Source of the DNA: Pseudanabaena sp. UBA1465
GTDB lineage: Bacteria; Cyanobacteriota; Cyanobacteriia; Pseudanabaenales; Pseudanabaenaceae
Assembly (NCBI GenBank): GCA_002325645.1
Contig: DCSN01000258.1
Coordinates: forward strand, 30,228-45,365
Direction of reading: 5' to 3'
Length of the DNA stretch: 15,138 nucleotides
Part shown: piece after piece, positions 15,110-15,138 of the stretch
How the letters are laid out: each line of letters begins with the position of its first letter
Numbering within the stretch: the first letter of the stretch is position 1
The notes under the pieces: model-generated
Told to the model about the DNA's origin: nothing
The model's input: the letters and a program-made list of their open reading frames with translations, nothing else
Databases searched by the model: none
Position numbers and translations under genes: made by a program

Positions 15110-15138
15110 TCCTCGCAGATAAATTTTTGCAAGCACGG

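Overview
The window looks like chromosomal DNA from a cyanobacterium. The palindrome GCGATCGC (HIP1, typical of many cyanobacterial genomes) occurs more than twenty times, in genes on both strands. The gene content also fits: a large hybrid histidine kinase, TumA/TumE-like and VapBC-like toxin-antitoxin pairs, a CHAT-TPR protein and a class I DAHP synthase. The moderate-to-low GC would suit a Pseudanabaena-like filamentous species, but that is a guess and the sequence does not fix the genus.

Layout from left to right. (i) 16-4314, minus: a 1432-residue membrane hybrid sensor kinase with two receiver domains. (ii) 4505-4864, minus: a small unrecognised protein, separated from the kinase by a strong bidirectional hairpin terminator. 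(iii) 4903-4944: a perfect 42-bp palindrome of the GTAGGGG...CCCCTAC type, just upstream of (iv) sbcC (5035-8046, plus), the SMC-like ATPase of the SbcCD nuclease; sbcD is not in the window. (v) 8080-9814, minus: two tandem VapBC-type modules (antitoxin then PIN toxin, each overlapping by 4 nt), followed by a third antitoxin-like gene with no toxin of its own. (vi) 9876/9981-11807, minus: a CHAT-protease-like plus TPR protein whose reading frame is cut by a TGA in the last TPR, with 34 coherent codons after it. (vii) 11934-12643, minus: a TumA/TumE-like toxin-antitoxin pair. (viii) 12793-13950, minus: DAHP synthase, first step of aromatic amino-acid synthesis, ending in a perfect bidirectional terminator. 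(ix) 14135-15109, plus: an M48 zinc metallopeptidase divergent from the DAHP synthase.

Between sbcC and the DAHP synthase gene, every gene is on the minus strand and belongs to toxin-antitoxin or caspase-like families. This roughly 4.6-kb block (8080-12643) is the accessory part of the window and may be a small stress or defence cluster. Kinase, sbcC, DAHP synthase and peptidase look like ordinary chromosomal genes with no obvious functional link to it. I found no tRNA, rRNA, CRISPR array, transposase or phage gene. The observations most worth checking are the in-frame TGA in the CHAT-TPR gene, the 42-bp palindrome next to sbcC, the tandem VapBC modules with near-identical leaders, and the heptanucleotide tandem repeats ahead of the first antitoxin.
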